This document shows positions 21,791 to 30,987 of a stretch of DNA of 64,000 nt, one piece after another. Numbering within the stretch: position 1 is the stretch's first letter; each line of letters starts with the position of its first letter. Source of the stretch: Atriophallophorus winterbourni (lineage: Eukaryota; Platyhelminthes; Trematoda; Plagiorchiida; Microphallidae). The stretch covers positions 1 through 64,000 of the forward strand of contig JACCGJ010002714.1 in NCBI GenBank assembly GCA_013407085.1, written 5' to 3'. The notes under the pieces are model-generated. The model made no database searches and had not been told where the DNA came from. It was given only the letters and a program-made list of their open reading frames with translations. Made by a program: the position numbers and the translations under genes.

Positions 21791-22293
21791 GATTCGTAAT
21801 CCGCACCAACTCTAGCATTGAAATCACCCAATACCACTACACAGTTTCTTTGTGGCACGTTTTTCAGGACTGTTGCGAGGTTGTAATAAAAAGCGTCTTT
21901 TTCAGTAGTCGTCGCAGAGAGCGTCGGCGCATAAACGTTTACCAACGTAATGGTACCAGTAATGCACCTCAGATTTAGAGTCCAAATCCGTTCGCTCCCG
22001 CTGCTGCTCGGTTCAGTTGCTTTTAGAAGGTCGTTTCGAACGGCAAACCCAACTCCATGCAGTCGAGGCTCATCAGAACCCCTTCCTTTCCAAAAAAACG
22101 TGTAATCTCTTTCTGTCAGCTTACCAGTGTCTGGTAATCGCGTCTCTTGTAGGGCTGCCACGTCGACCTTTAGTCTCTTTAACTCGTTGTTAATAACAGC
22201 AGATTTTCTTACGCCTCTGATATTCGAGACGTCGTCGTGAAATCCAGGAAGCATGGACCGGACGTTCCAGGTTCCCAGTTTCAGAAATGACAT
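21760..22293 (-). CDS. RTE endonuclease region of ORF2
   Basis: 177 codons starting at M-S-F-L-K-L-G-T-W-N-V-R-S-M, the standard start of an RTE endonuclease. Catalytic-fold motifs are L-Q-E-T-R-L and V-V-L-G-D-F-N-A-R-V-G; the remaining D-H motif lies past the frameshift in the 19,127-21,790 frame. The enzyme nicks target DNA to prime reverse transcription. Apart from the single-base shift near 21,785 the domain looks complete. Confidence 0.88.
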   Translation of the reverse strand: MSFLKLGTWNVRSMLPGFHDDVSNIRGVRKSAVINNELKRLKVDVAALQETRLPDTGKLTERDYTFFWKGRGSDEPRLHGVGFAVRNDLLKATEPSSSGSERIWTLNLRCITGTITLVNVYAPTLSATTTEKDAFYYNLATVLKNVPQRNCVVVLGDFNARVGADYESWQTVSGNSV

Positions 22294-22793
22294 TTGTTTT
22301 TTCGTAGTTGGTTTCGCTGGTGCGGAAATAACAGTCTGCTTGTCGGTTGATTCCTAATCCCCATGCACCCAATGAGGATAGCAGACCGTGGCGAGACGGC
22401 ACCATATTGGCTGGGGGCTGCCCAGCTTGAGGCGGGCGGTAGCCGTCCAATGAGACCTGAAAGTCTCTCCCACCGTCGAAAGCAGCCCCAGGCGCTGAGC
22501 TCTACGCCAATCGAGCCATAGCTTTTAACCGGTATCTGCTGCTTCCCGTGTTATTATCCGCAGAAGCGGAATGGAGTGTCCTCTCCATTGGTGCGTTGTG
22601 ATGTACGCCAGGGCAGTTCAAAGTGGAGAACTAGCTGTTGCCCATGCAGCAAGTGCTCCCTCTCCACGGCACCATCGGAACCAAAGGAACAGCTAGGCTG
22701 ATACGTTTGGACAACGATGCCGTCGCAGAAGTTGGCAGGGCGAAGTTGTAAAAAAAAAAACTTCGGACTGCCTAACGGGACTCCGGCTCCGGA
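22294..22793 (-). other. RTE 5' untranslated region
   Basis: Reads through proline-rich, GC-rich sequence (for example P-P-A-N-M-V-P-S-R-H-G-L-L-S-S-L-G-A) upstream of the endonuclease start, a segment commonly seen before RTE ORF2. A run of ten A or T residues lies at 22,751-22,760. It ends at the GGTAATTACT duplication. Confidence 0.6.
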
Positions 22794-22830
22794 GGTAATT
22801 ACTACACTCTTCACAAAAAGTAATTAGAAG

Positions 22831-23349
22831 GACACATTATGCGTTATCGTACATGGAAGTCGATCCAGACATCCATACTTCCGGAATTTTCTCACCCAGA
22901 GGCCGACAAACGCCCTTGTCACTGCAAGAAAGTCAGTAATAGCGTTTCGGCTCGTATGGGATTCTTTCAAACCCCATCTAATGGACTCCGTCAAAAGAAA
23001 ACTTAAATGCAACAACACTGATGTCGCCGTTATTCCTGGTGGACTAACAAGTGTTTTGCAGCCACTTGATGTTTCTTTGAACAAGCCGTTCAAAGACAGA
23101 TTACGAGGAAATTGGAGTAATTGGATGATAGAACGCTCCTTTAAGAAATGCTGCATTTCCAACGCTCTCGATGGGACCGAAGACGACCTTATCTGGGAAG
23201 AGCAGGAGGAAACTGAGGATAGAGAAGACCAAGAAGATGCCCTTTATGACGACAGACTAAACGAAAATGAATGGAACGAGCTTCTTGGATACGGTGAAGA
23301 TGGAGACGGTGACGACGATGAAGATGGTGACGATGAAGACGGATTTTGA
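22831..23349 (+). pseudogene. Pogo/Tigger-type transposase, C-terminal half
   Basis: The plus-strand frame starts without an initiator directly after the RTE insertion and runs to a TGA at 23,349. It contains F-R-L-V-W-D-S-F-K-P-H-L-M-D-S-V-K (second catalytic aspartate region), VIPGGLTSVLQPLDVSLNKP (third catalytic D in QPLD) and W-S-N-W-M, followed by a strongly acidic tail of about 60 residues. These are hallmarks of the DDE domain of pogo, jerky and Tigger transposases. The DNA-binding half and first aspartate are missing even after removing the RTE insertion, so this copy is non-autonomous. Confidence 0.88.
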
Positions 23350-23697
23350 ACTCTATGTAAGCACTTTATAATTCTAATTTACGGTATTGTTTCTTAGCAA
23401 AAAATAAACCGCTTTCTAAGAGTGTTCATTGTTGTTAGTCTCTCTCGGCGCGTAATATCACAGAGTTAAAAAGTTAATAGTATTAAAAATGGCGTATAGA
23501 TCGCTCGCTACAAACTCGCGAATTTGAACACATTTAGTCAATAAATTTCGCATATTTCTGGTTGAATTTTAAAGTTTAAGATAATGAAACAATTGAGCTC
23601 GACTTATACAAAGGATATATCATAAAATCGAAAATTTCCGTCGAAATTTAGGGGGTCGACTTATACAACGAGTCGACTTATACACCGGCAAATACGG

Positions 23698-23699
23698 TA
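23698..23699. repeat. TA target duplication of pogo-like element (right)
   Basis: Second TA copy, directly after the right inverted repeat. Confidence 0.85.
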
Positions 23700-24093
23700 A
23701 TAATGCTATCGAATCAGGGGCTAAAGTACGGTCGCATTTACCACGGATTTTACCCATACACAGAAAACACGTTATTACTTTACGCGCCATGGGACTCACC
23801 GGTTGTTCGCATGTTTTGCACGTGACTTCGGGACAATTCTGCGTGTCGAGATTCGTCCTATCAGCTTCGCCGGCCGTGACCATTTTTGCGTTCGCCGGAT
23901 CCAGGCACTTGGCAATGAGGTCAAGTTGGTTCGATGTGGCTGTCGCAGTTTGATCAATCGATTTTTTAGTCCGTATGTTGGATCTCGTGATGCGGTCAAA
24001 CATGTTAGTAGCCTGAATTGGGTTGTTCGGCTGTGTGACGGGTTTTTGTTCGGCGGGGCGAGGTGGCTGTTTTGGAACACGTGATTTCGTCAT
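23700..24093 (-). pseudogene. LINE ORF1, N-terminal part, left copy
   Basis: Minus strand from ATG at 24,093: M-T-K-S-R-V-P-K-Q, then R-I-T-R-S-N-I-R-T-K-K-S, then C-K-T-C-E-Q-P-V-S, V-I-T-C-F-L-C-M-G-K-I and C-D-R-T-L-A-P-D-S-I-A-L-L, where the pogo element interrupts. The cysteine and histidine-like spacing, finished on the other side by C-Y-V-C-V-R-C, is PHD-like, as in some CR1 ORF1 proteins. The right-arm copy of this segment is 53,753-54,060. Confidence 0.8.
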
Positions 24094-24444
24094 GTATCAA
24101 ATAATCCAATATAACTCGTTAACTACACAAGCTAGAACACAGAAACAAGTATCAAAATTCGTAGCTCGACACGATCTTTGCAATGATAGCAAAAACCGTA
24201 GAATAGATAGCGATTGAAAAACGTTTGCGCGCGTGAGCAAACTGTGAAATTTACGCCGATATGATAACTTTGCTGGTAATCCGTTGACGATAGCAAAACA
24301 AATAAATTCCGATAGATGTGATCGAAAGAAGCACAGAATTCTTTGAATGAGAGAAATCCAAGCAGATTCGGCGAAGATGTGAGCAGAAGTGTCAGAGCAA
24401 CAAACAATGCGACTGCACAGTAGTTCCTTGACAAGGTAAGGGTT

Positions 24445-24700
24445 CAAATTACACATGATATGTTCTCCTTCTAATTCATATGTAAAAGAAAAAGCGGAAG
24501 TCGGAACACTGAACCTCACGAAACTGCATTCGTAATGTCTATTATCGTGGAAAGTTTGCGTGAAAAGTGCAATGCAAGTTTCTTTTAGTGATGTACAACC
24601 TTTGCTAATTCGTGAGCATCACCGTTATTCCAATATCTTCTAGTTATTTGATCAATAGATCACGATCTACTTCCTCAAATGATATGGAAATATCGTTGTA
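24445..24700 (+). repeat. Repeat segment R2 (left), downstream of LINE insertion
   Basis: Matches 52,985-53,240 in the same orientation (AAATTACAC, GCGGAAGTCG-AACACTGAACCTC, TCTATTATC). An inverted copy lies at 25,221-25,430, so R2 and its mirror form a fold-back pair around about 520 bp. Confidence 0.7.
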
Positions 24701-24768
24701 GAAATCATGTTCAGAATCACCTGCATCTAGTTTCTTGGTTCAATCATTTAAATTTGTAAAAAAGTTAG

Positions 24769-25220
24769 CTAACTAAGATTGGTATCTTCGAACACCGTGT
24801 TGCGCTATATTTAAAACATTTACCATATTAAACATTTTCTTGTATAATAAGGTCACAATGAGCTCCGAAGCGTTAGATATTATCGAAACTAACGTTGCCT
24901 AGCAATACCTCTACCGATTTCTTAAATATTAGTTGTAGACGCCACAATCTATCAAAAGAAATTTGAATGCATTTTCAAACATTTCAGGATAAACAACAAC
25001 ATGTTTTTCTACGGTCATTGCAAAGTAAAATTATTGCAAATAATCTTAACGTTCTTACGAGCAACTAGTACATTTTTGAATAAAATTAAGCGAAAGGGCT
25101 TGAACAAAGTAATCACGTTTGCGGACGTTTCTATTTAGAATATCAACATCGGGAAACCGGTCATAAGGGGCTTACATGTGATTTAAAGGCATGTAATGTC
25201 GAAACACAGAGGTTTTGTAC
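24769..25220 (-). repeat. Spacer X of the fold-back pair (left)
   Basis: In reverse complement this matches 53,290-53,723 nearly continuously (GACCGGTTTCCCGATGTTGATATTC, GATTGTGGCGTCTACAACTAATAT, ATAGCGCAACACGGTGTTCG). No coding region is seen. In the right arm it abuts the truncated LINE directly. Confidence 0.7.
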
Positions 25221-25430
25221 TCACAACAACTCATCCAAAATTTGTTTGTGCCAACCGAATCCAAAGGTAGTGAAATAGATCATGATATGTTGATCAAATA
25301 ACTTGGAGCTTATGGAATAACGATAATGCTGTCGAATTGGCAAAGGTTGTACCTTAGTGAAAGACACTTGCATTTCGCGTTTCCCGCAACTTTTTAGAAT
25401 AATAGACATTACGAATGGAGTTCCGAGAGG
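25221..25430 (-). repeat. Inverted copy of repeat R2 (left)
   Basis: The reverse complement of this segment matches 53,045-53,290 and, in the opposite orientation, 24,445-24,700. Homology to the right arm stops at about 25,437, where an RTE-like tail begins. Confidence 0.7.
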
Positions 25431-25439
25431 TTCAGTGTT

Positions 25440-25830
25440 ACGACCATTGGGAAGACCTCGCTTGCGCGCAAAAGAAATTGCAAAACAGACAAGAAAGCTC
25501 TTGTTCTTGACCGCTCTTATTAGATGCATTGTGTAAAACGTATGCAAGCTGGCGCGGAAAAGATAGAGTCCTCGGAATGAGAAAGCAGATTGATCAGTCA
25601 GCGTGGATCGGTTGACGTTAGACGGTGTACTGTATATCGCGGCACGCAATACGTTAGAGATTATTTCCCCTGAATCGGACTCTTTAGTCATAGGAAAAGC
25701 TGTGGAACATGGCAAAGATCATGTGATTTTGGTGTATATTTATGATCGACATCGTGTGAATAGAAGCACATATAATATCAGAAAACATTTGCATTGATTT
25801 AAAATGACGATTGCTTGTTTATTTAATCAT
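25440..25830 (+). mobile_element. RTE-type LINE 3' fragment
   Basis: A plus-strand reading gives L-G-R-P-R-L-R-A-K-E-I-A-K-Q-T-R-K-L-L, equivalent to L-G-R-P-H-L-R-Y-K-D-V-C-K-R-D-M-K-A-L near the end of the RTE polyprotein, then after stops E-I-I-S-P-E-S-D-S-L-V, equivalent to E-I-V-P-P-E-S-D-C-L-V. This is an old 5'-truncated copy from a related subfamily. It marks the start of the left-only block. Confidence 0.65.
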
Positions 25831-26139
25831 TCATCTCACCCCCGCAACATTATATCAATCAGCAGCCAAGTTCACTTATTTTCGATTCTTTCAGTTCGTT
25901 CTTTCAATTCTTTTTGTTTGGTCAACCGAAAGATATATTATAGACTACAAAATACATAGCGGGTCAAAATAAATGAACGGATGAAGGTTCATTTCTTGAT
26001 TCATCAATCTGGACATTATTCGATGTAGAGTGGGCTGCATTTATATTCGTATTTATGCAATCGCTTAGGATGACACCTTTTGGGATTTTGAATTTCCAGC
26101 ATTTCCAGTCGCAACCTACGCTATCAACCATGGTACTCA

Positions 26140-26720
26140 TCAGAAGTTTATTTTTAATGGACGTTGCCTATTACCTTGGATATTTACCGAGGAAGGCATT
26201 CTGAAAGTATTAACGACAACGGCCTTTTCGACGAAAATAGTATGAGAAACCTCTATTGACATTAGTCATGCTCAGCTCGTGCGTTACCCTCAGGATTGCC
26301 TGCAAGCTCTGCAACTCCAAGGATGACGAGATTGCGAGTTGATATATTCCTCAGATTGCATGTATTGTTTCTCCGTGCGCACCATGGAATATCAGCATGA
26401 ATGCGAATATTCAGTGAATTGTTAGACCCAAGTAGGTAATAATTTAATAGAATGTTTTCCAGGTCACGCTCATTTTCTAGGTTAACCCTCATCAGTCTGG
26501 CTTTATCCTGATAAGTGTAATCACGCCGCCAATTTAAACGAGTCAATGATAACGGCACTACAGTTCCACACAGTTCTTTGCATTTTTCTTCATCGTGTTG
26601 TACGGTCTGTGAATAGAGTGCTTTCAGGCTCAGGAGCATCAATACATATGACACTAAAACAGTGTGCCTTACGATTGGTGGAAATGTTGCTTCGTTTTGC
26701 CAAAGCATTATCTGTTTTCG
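26140..26720 (-). pseudogene. CR1-like LINE ORF1 remnant
   Basis: The minus strand encodes A-R-L-M-R-V-N-L-E-N-E-R-D-L-E-N-I-L-L then N-I-R-I-H-A-D-I-P-W and R-N-L-V-I-L-G-V-A-E, aligning with L-K-V-T-L-K-C-E-A-D-I-E-N-V-L-L and S-I-V-L-L-G-V-T-E in the 17,731-18,300 frame. Near 26,170-26,230 it continues as V-V-V-N-T-F-R-M-P. No ORF2 follows, so it is an internal fragment of a diverged element. Confidence 0.65.
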
Positions 26721-27440
26721 GGATCATTAGGTTTTTTAAGAACTCGCATTATAATCGCGGATGTTGTTGAATTTCTTTCAGACCTTTCCGGAGCACGCGG
26801 ATCATGGGAACAGCACAGTTGATCAGCATTTGAAGGTGAAATGTCTCTATGTGCTCAAGGTATTGTTTGCTTTTTTCCTACTAAAAACTGAGATTAAACA
26901 CGATCTTCAACCTCAAGTACAGGCTTCAGTTTGCTAATTAATAAGTCATTTAACAAACCTTCATTTATTTGTATGCGGTCCTCTAAATTTAACATTTTGA
27001 TATTAGTTACAGTCTTTGAGTTCGCATTCTTCTTTGTACAGTTTCAAGATTCAATTCAGCATAAATGACTGGTATAGAATACTCATGGTATTTCGTCTTT
27101 ATTGATAATAGCAACAGCTGTCAGCGGAACGCCACACATTATATGAAATTTTTCCGTGACAAAAAATAAAACTAGCTTGTCGGACTTTAGGACTTACCGG
27201 CTTCGACAAATTTGGCTAACGTGACCGCCATCACTGAGCTTCGCTCGTAAGGTCATGACGCCGGGGTAAACAGATCTGTGCGATCGATCTGTGCGGTAAA
27301 TGGGTATGTGTGCGTCGGTTCGTATAAAGCGAATTCGAGTCCGAAGCGGATTAAATGGTGCTGGAAGTGGGATAGTGATTAATCTCGCCACTGAAAAGGT
27401 AGATATTGAAATTGGTCGTATCCGATTTTCCAGTCCAATG
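26721..27440. other. No recognisable gene
   Basis: A moderately GC-rich patch near 27,200-27,380 (with words such as CGCCGGGGTAAACAG) has no coding frame or repeat partner I can recognise in the window. Confidence 0.4.
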
Positions 27441-27449
27441 TGTCAAGCG

Positions 27450-28390
27450 AAGTTTGAAAACGTGTAAAATGTACCACCGGGGGACGAAGCTAATTGAAGG
27501 GATGCAGCATATTCCTTACCAAGAGCCAACGGCCATGCTGAAATTAATCGATTTTGCAAAAATAAAGTGAGAAACTGACGGTCATGTGCACCATATCTTA
27601 TAGAGAATCGTGCGCAAAGAATGGTAGCTGTCTCTCTTCGCAAACTTGAAGCAAATTAAAGGTGTAGGTTTGTAGAAACATTAACAAAAATCTAATGGAT
27701 TAGCCTGATGATTGTCTCGCACAAGCATTTGTCACCGAAATCATTCGAATAAGGAGAACTTTTTCATACACATTCTGAATCTGGTGCGGTTCTATGAAAT
27801 CACGAAGTCAATATAACTAATATGATGTTGGGGGACGATATTTCCAATGAATATGTTAACTAAAACTATCATTCAGAAAAAAACATAAAAACTCGTTCTC
27901 TAATGAACGCATCGAAAACAATGTTAATTATTTTGATCCGATTCTTGATTTTCATTGATCAATACATTTCAACAACATTGTCTTGTCTAGTGGGGTGGTC
28001 TTATTGTTACCTAATATAAGGTCAGCTATGCAGACATTGAAAATGTGAGCCAACTTTTCAAAATGATGCTTAATTTCAAAACCAGCATATACTTCTCAAA
28101 TTTATGTTTATGATTATTTCACGTTGTGGTGTGATCTTCCAGAACTAAAATTCACCTTATAACAAGAAATGTATTGAAAATTTATTACATAATGCATGAA
28201 ATTGCGTTAAATATTCCGTTAAGATTTGAACTATATCAAAATACGCGTTTAGCAGTGGGCTTTGAAATACTCTATTTCTAGACTTGTTTACATGTGATCA
28301 CGTCCATTGCGAATATCCAACGCAAGCGGTATCTGAGTGCTTACCATAATCGTGTGGAGAAAGTGAATTTAGTTTCAATGAGAAATTTCA
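27450..28390 (+). repeat. Dispersed non-coding repeat, copy 2
   Basis: Second copy of the repeat at 2,640-3,480, same orientation. It carries an internal stretch absent from copy 1 near 28,050-28,130 (ATGCTTAATTTCAAAACCAG onward). It belongs to the block that has no counterpart in the right arm. Confidence 0.7.
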
Positions 28391-28399
28391 AAGTTATAA

Positions 28400-28960
28400 A
28401 AAAGTACTTATAGTTGTAATCTATGTTTATTGTAAATTAAATTGTTTTGCGAATCTGTATTAATTAAATCATTCTCAACATCAAATTTTTCAATTGGTAT
28501 ATTTAATGAATAATATTTTGCAATGCAACAAAAATTTGAGGATTTGACAATGATTACTGAGGAAATAGCTTTGTGATCACCAATTAAGTCATATAACATC
28601 AAAACAAAAACCATACGACGGTGTATTGTTCCGAATAGCTTTAATGCTTCGGTGCTAATTACAAATATTGAGTTGCAAACACACCCCAGAAATGAAGGTT
28701 TTGTCATGGTTGAATATAGGATGCGTAAATGCAAGTGCCACACACGGGTCTCCGTTGATCAATCTCTTTTCTAGATGTACAAACGCATGATGATAATCAG
28801 CAAGTCTTACACCCATTCGAGAATCATTGTCGATGCACATGTTTAATCTCTAGCTTTTGTACACACTCAGTAAGATTAACGTTAACCAACAGTGTGCAAA
28901 AGGTAGACGTTAGCTCAGGTTTTATTGCGTGAGAGTACAATGGACAATGTTTTAAGCGAT
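28400..28960. other. No recognisable gene
   Basis: Contains a 111-codon minus-strand frame (28,408-28,743) with no recognisable domain; it has no counterpart in the other arm to test conservation. Confidence 0.35.
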
Positions 28961-29203
28961 ATTTGGAGAATAAGTTGTTTTATATTTGTGACTACTCATC
29001 CGTGCCAAGCCCATCGAACTATTCACAAAGTTGATTACGACGGTCCATGATGGAAGCACTGGACCTGACACGGAGATCTGTTCAGTTGGGCGACCACAAT
29101 AGATATTGCTGGCTTCCTTCTGAACTGGTCGGGCAAACAAAGCTACTCAAATGTGCTAGTCTGGAGAACAGTTCATAAACGCTTAATTGCGATCGGTCAA
29201 ACG

Positions 29204-29270
29204 GTGGATGGTAGCCCAAGTCGTTAAGGCGTGGGACTACAATGGTGATGGTCGGGGGTTCGAATCCCGC
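29204..29270 (+). promoter_or_regulatory. Internal RNA polymerase III promoter (boxes A and B) of SINE
   Basis: GTAGCCCAAGTCGTTAAGG resembles the D-arm/A-box region of tRNA Leu or Ser, and GGTTCGAATCC at 29,257-29,267 is a consensus B box. It is not a functional tRNA gene: the acceptor stem and a proper anticodon arm are not formed. Confidence 0.65.
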
Positions 29271-29288
29271 CCCCGAAGCGGTGGATAT

Positions 29289-29333
29289 GCACTGCTGATG
29301 AGCTCAAATAAGAGCGAAATTCGAGTACAGTGC
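29289..29333 (+). ncRNA. Hammerhead ribozyme, complete core, in SINE
   Basis: Stem I strand GCACTG (29,289-29,294), CTGATGA (29,295-29,301), stem II GCTC/GAGC around AAATAA (29,302-29,315), GAAA (29,316-29,319), a near-palindromic stem III region TTCGAG, cleavage triplet GTA ending at 29,327, and stem I partner CAGTGC (29,328-29,333). Stem I extends further by TGGA with TCCA across a small internal loop. All invariant core residues are present. Stem III is self-complementary, suggesting cleavage as a dimer, as in newt and schistosome hammerheads. Confidence 0.88.
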
Positions 29334-29411
29334 TTCCATCATGGACCGTCGTAATCAACTTTGTGAATAGTTCGATGGGCTTGGCACGGATGAGTAGTCA
29401 CAAATATAAAA

Positions 29412-29570
29412 TGGACAATGTCCTGTGTTCGAATTCGACTCTAGACAGGATATGCACTTCTGACGACCTCAATTTAGAACAAATCTCCATTCCAGTGCTT
29501 CCAATGTGGACAGTTTTGTGAATAATTTGAACAAACAGGTACTGATGAGTAGTCGCAAAAAAAACAAAGC
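29412..29570 (+). mobile_element. Decayed SINE, partial copy D
   Basis: Directly follows copy C. It contains GTGTTCGAATTCGAC (box B remnant), GGATATGCACTTCTGACGACCTCAATTTAGAAC (ruined hammerhead) and AGTGCTTCCAATGTGGAC plus GATGAGTAGTCGC (tail). Head-to-tail arrangement with copy C suggests a short tandem. Confidence 0.6.
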
Positions 29571-29690
29571 ACATGCGGATCCTGATCTTACTGTCCCTAC
29601 CTGATGAGTGCAAACAGCACGAAACCGGTCGTGCGATGTGAATAAAGGAAAAGCATGCAAATGAATATTTTGTAGCAATATTTACCGTTC
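29571..29690 (+). repeat. Dispersed GAAACCGGTCGTG repeat, partial copy
   Basis: Contains CAGCACGAAACCGGTCGTG and AAAAGCATGCAAATGA, matching 32,180-32,260. Fused to SINE copy D. Confidence 0.55.
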
Positions 29691-29929
29691 GTTAGATTGA
29701 AAACGCAAAGCATTACACTGTATCTTACAGTGTGAGAGGTCGGGAGTATGACATTAACAGTTGATTGTACTAATATTGAGAGCTTTATATCTCCTCAGAA
29801 TGCGTCTTTTTCAACGTAAGTGCTATGACTGCCTGTATCACTCATGAAGCAATCAACGCTGTCGTTGTGAAGTGAGCATTGCCTAATTTCTCCTTTGAAG
29901 GACACTTGGTCAGTTGCTAATTTATTCAA

Positions 29930-30130
29930 ACATAAAATCTTGAAGATTTAGCAGTTTTACCGCCAATGGTAAGCATTTAGTTTTCGCTCGTGCCTTCGGC
30001 TGATTATCAATGGTCCACTGCCATTTATTAAAGATGTGCACGTACTGCTTACCAATATTAGGGTATTTGCTCTCAGCTCGCAATTTTTCGATAGATGACA
30101 GTTCAATCAGGAAAGGTGGACGTATCAAAA
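29930..30130 (-). mobile_element. RTE-like coding fragment (left arm)
   Basis: The right-arm mirror at 48,240-48,410 encodes, in one plus-strand frame, M-N-G-S-E-P-L-T-I-C-P-R-H-E-R-K-L-N-A, comparable with L-Y-G-S-E-T-W-T-T-H-A-R-H-E-R-K-L-N-A in the RTE polyprotein at 19,127-21,790. It is short and decayed in both arms. Confidence 0.5.
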
Positions 30131-30514
30131 CCCGAACTTACTTACATAAAAGTGATATAACGATTCAAAAAGAGATAGTGAAAGTCACATAAAATATTTG
30201 CTAAGAATATACGCAGATTACATCTGGACTTTCGCATTACACACACTGATATTCTGGTTTCTCCTAATCTACATTTAATGATAAAAGGTTGACCGTTGTA
30301 TACGTTTTGTATAACAGCTTCAAATATTACTTTATGGCCAAAAGCCAGTTACGCAGTTCATAGCTTAAGTGCTGGTTTTATGAGCACCGAAATAATAATC
30401 GTATTTGCTCAAACATAGTAAACCATCTCAATATGGTTAGTGAAAGCGGAAATAGTTATTAATTGTTGATATCACTTTTGTCGCATTCTAGAAGCTGCAT
30501 CTTCTTAGAAAAAG

Positions 30515-30721
30515 ATGACCAAAGTAGGACGTGATGCACAAATTCTTATTCGAATCTGCAAATTTTTTTACTTCGTATATAGGCATTGTTTTGAAAAAGC
30601 AAGTCAAATAACAGCACCGGATCAACCGATAAAAATAAACAAAAATCGCTATGTGGATAGTTTTACGATAGATCACATTACATTGAAATCAACAGGCTAC
30701 TCAGATTATTGTGTACTGTGA
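30515..30721 (+). CDS. Hypothetical ORF, open in both arms (left copy)
   Basis: 68 codons, basic (R-D-A-Q-I-L-I-R-I-C, then A-P-D-Q-P-I-K-I-N-K-N-R-Y-V-D-S-F). The right-arm copy at 47,168-47,380 on the minus strand keeps the frame with few changes. No domain is recognised and no promoter or splice signals are clear, so conservation may only reflect recent common origin. Confidence 0.25.
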   Translation: MTKVGRDAQILIRICKFFYFVYRHCFEKASQITAPDQPIKINKNRYVDSFTIDHITLKSTGYSDYCVL

Positions 30722-30987
30722 TTTGAGTATGTTTTTCTTCTTCAAACTGTTCTTCTCTTCTTCAAACTGAGAAAGGGTGCTTCGAGTAACAATTTTATCT
30801 CCTCTCTTCTTTCACAACTGTGCTTCCACAGCCACCTTCAATTATATTTCTAAAATAACCAGACGACGAAGTTATTTAATGTGAAGTACTCAGAAACGTG
30901 TTTCATTTAGTCAGCTCTCTACTGTTTTAGCTAAACTTACTAATAGATTCCGAAATGTAAGATACCTGTATTTTAACAGCGAAAGAC

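Larger units (their letters stand above)
19067..22793 (-). mobile_element. RTE-type LINE, nearly intact, inserted in pogo element
   Basis: Minus-strand element of 3.7 kb with a single long ORF (endonuclease then RT), a short 5' region, and a 3' tail of CAACAACAA repeats, as usual for the RTE clade. A perfect 10-bp duplication GGTAATTACT brackets it. Only one frameshift interrupts the coding region, so it is the youngest LINE here. Its relatives are scattered as 3' fragments at 43,722-44,240, 39,390-39,700, 25,440-25,830, 960-1,300 and 32,985-33,125. Confidence 0.92.
18938..23697 (+). mobile_element. Pogo/Tigger-type DNA transposon, non-autonomous, hosting an RTE LINE
   Basis: Both ends carry an inverted repeat of 26 bp starting CCGTATTTGCCGGTGTATAA, flanked by TA, the target typical of the Tc1-mariner/pogo group. 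GTATAAGTCGA words repeat below each end. Between them are only about 1.0 kb of its own DNA: the C-terminal half of a transposase at 22,831-23,349. The other 3.7 kb is an inserted RTE element (19,067-22,793). It sits in LINE ORF1 and is absent from the same site in the right arm. Confidence 0.92.
14753..24444 (-). mobile_element. CR1-like LINE, left-arm copy, interrupted by pogo element
   Basis: Minus-strand non-LTR retrotransposon: 5' UTR about 24,094-24,444, ORF1, ORF2 (endonuclease and reverse transcriptase), and a 3' UTR ending in repeated CTTGAAT. Without the pogo insertion (18,938-23,697) it is about 4.9 kb, close to full length. Both ORFs are broken. It entered repeat R1/R2, whose uninterrupted form is seen at 52,690-53,290. 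The arm partner at 53,724-60,256 has lost both ends. Confidence 0.85.
28977..29411 (+). mobile_element. tRNA-derived SINE with hammerhead ribozyme, copy C
   Basis: A tRNA Leu/Ser-like head has an A-box-like region at 29,204-29,232 (AGCCCAAGTCGTTAAGGCG) and a perfect box B GGTTCGAATCC at 29,257-29,267. It is followed by a complete hammerhead core (29,289-29,333) and an 84-bp tail at 29,328-29,411. The same 84 bp occurs inverted, with no mismatch by eye, at 28,978-29,061, so the whole unit folds into a long hairpin. A pol III promoter plus hammerhead is the layout of the schistosome Sm-alpha repeat. Other copies: 10,316, 10,560, 29,412 and 33,640. Confidence 0.85.

Noticed and set aside
22981..23349. 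An acidic nuclear host protein
   Set aside because: The acidic tail is preceded by DDE transposase motifs and lies between pogo-type inverted repeats.
29204..29270. A functional tRNA gene
   Set aside because: Boxes A and B are good, but the acceptor stem and anticodon arm do not form and the sequence is part of a repeated SINE with a hammerhead.
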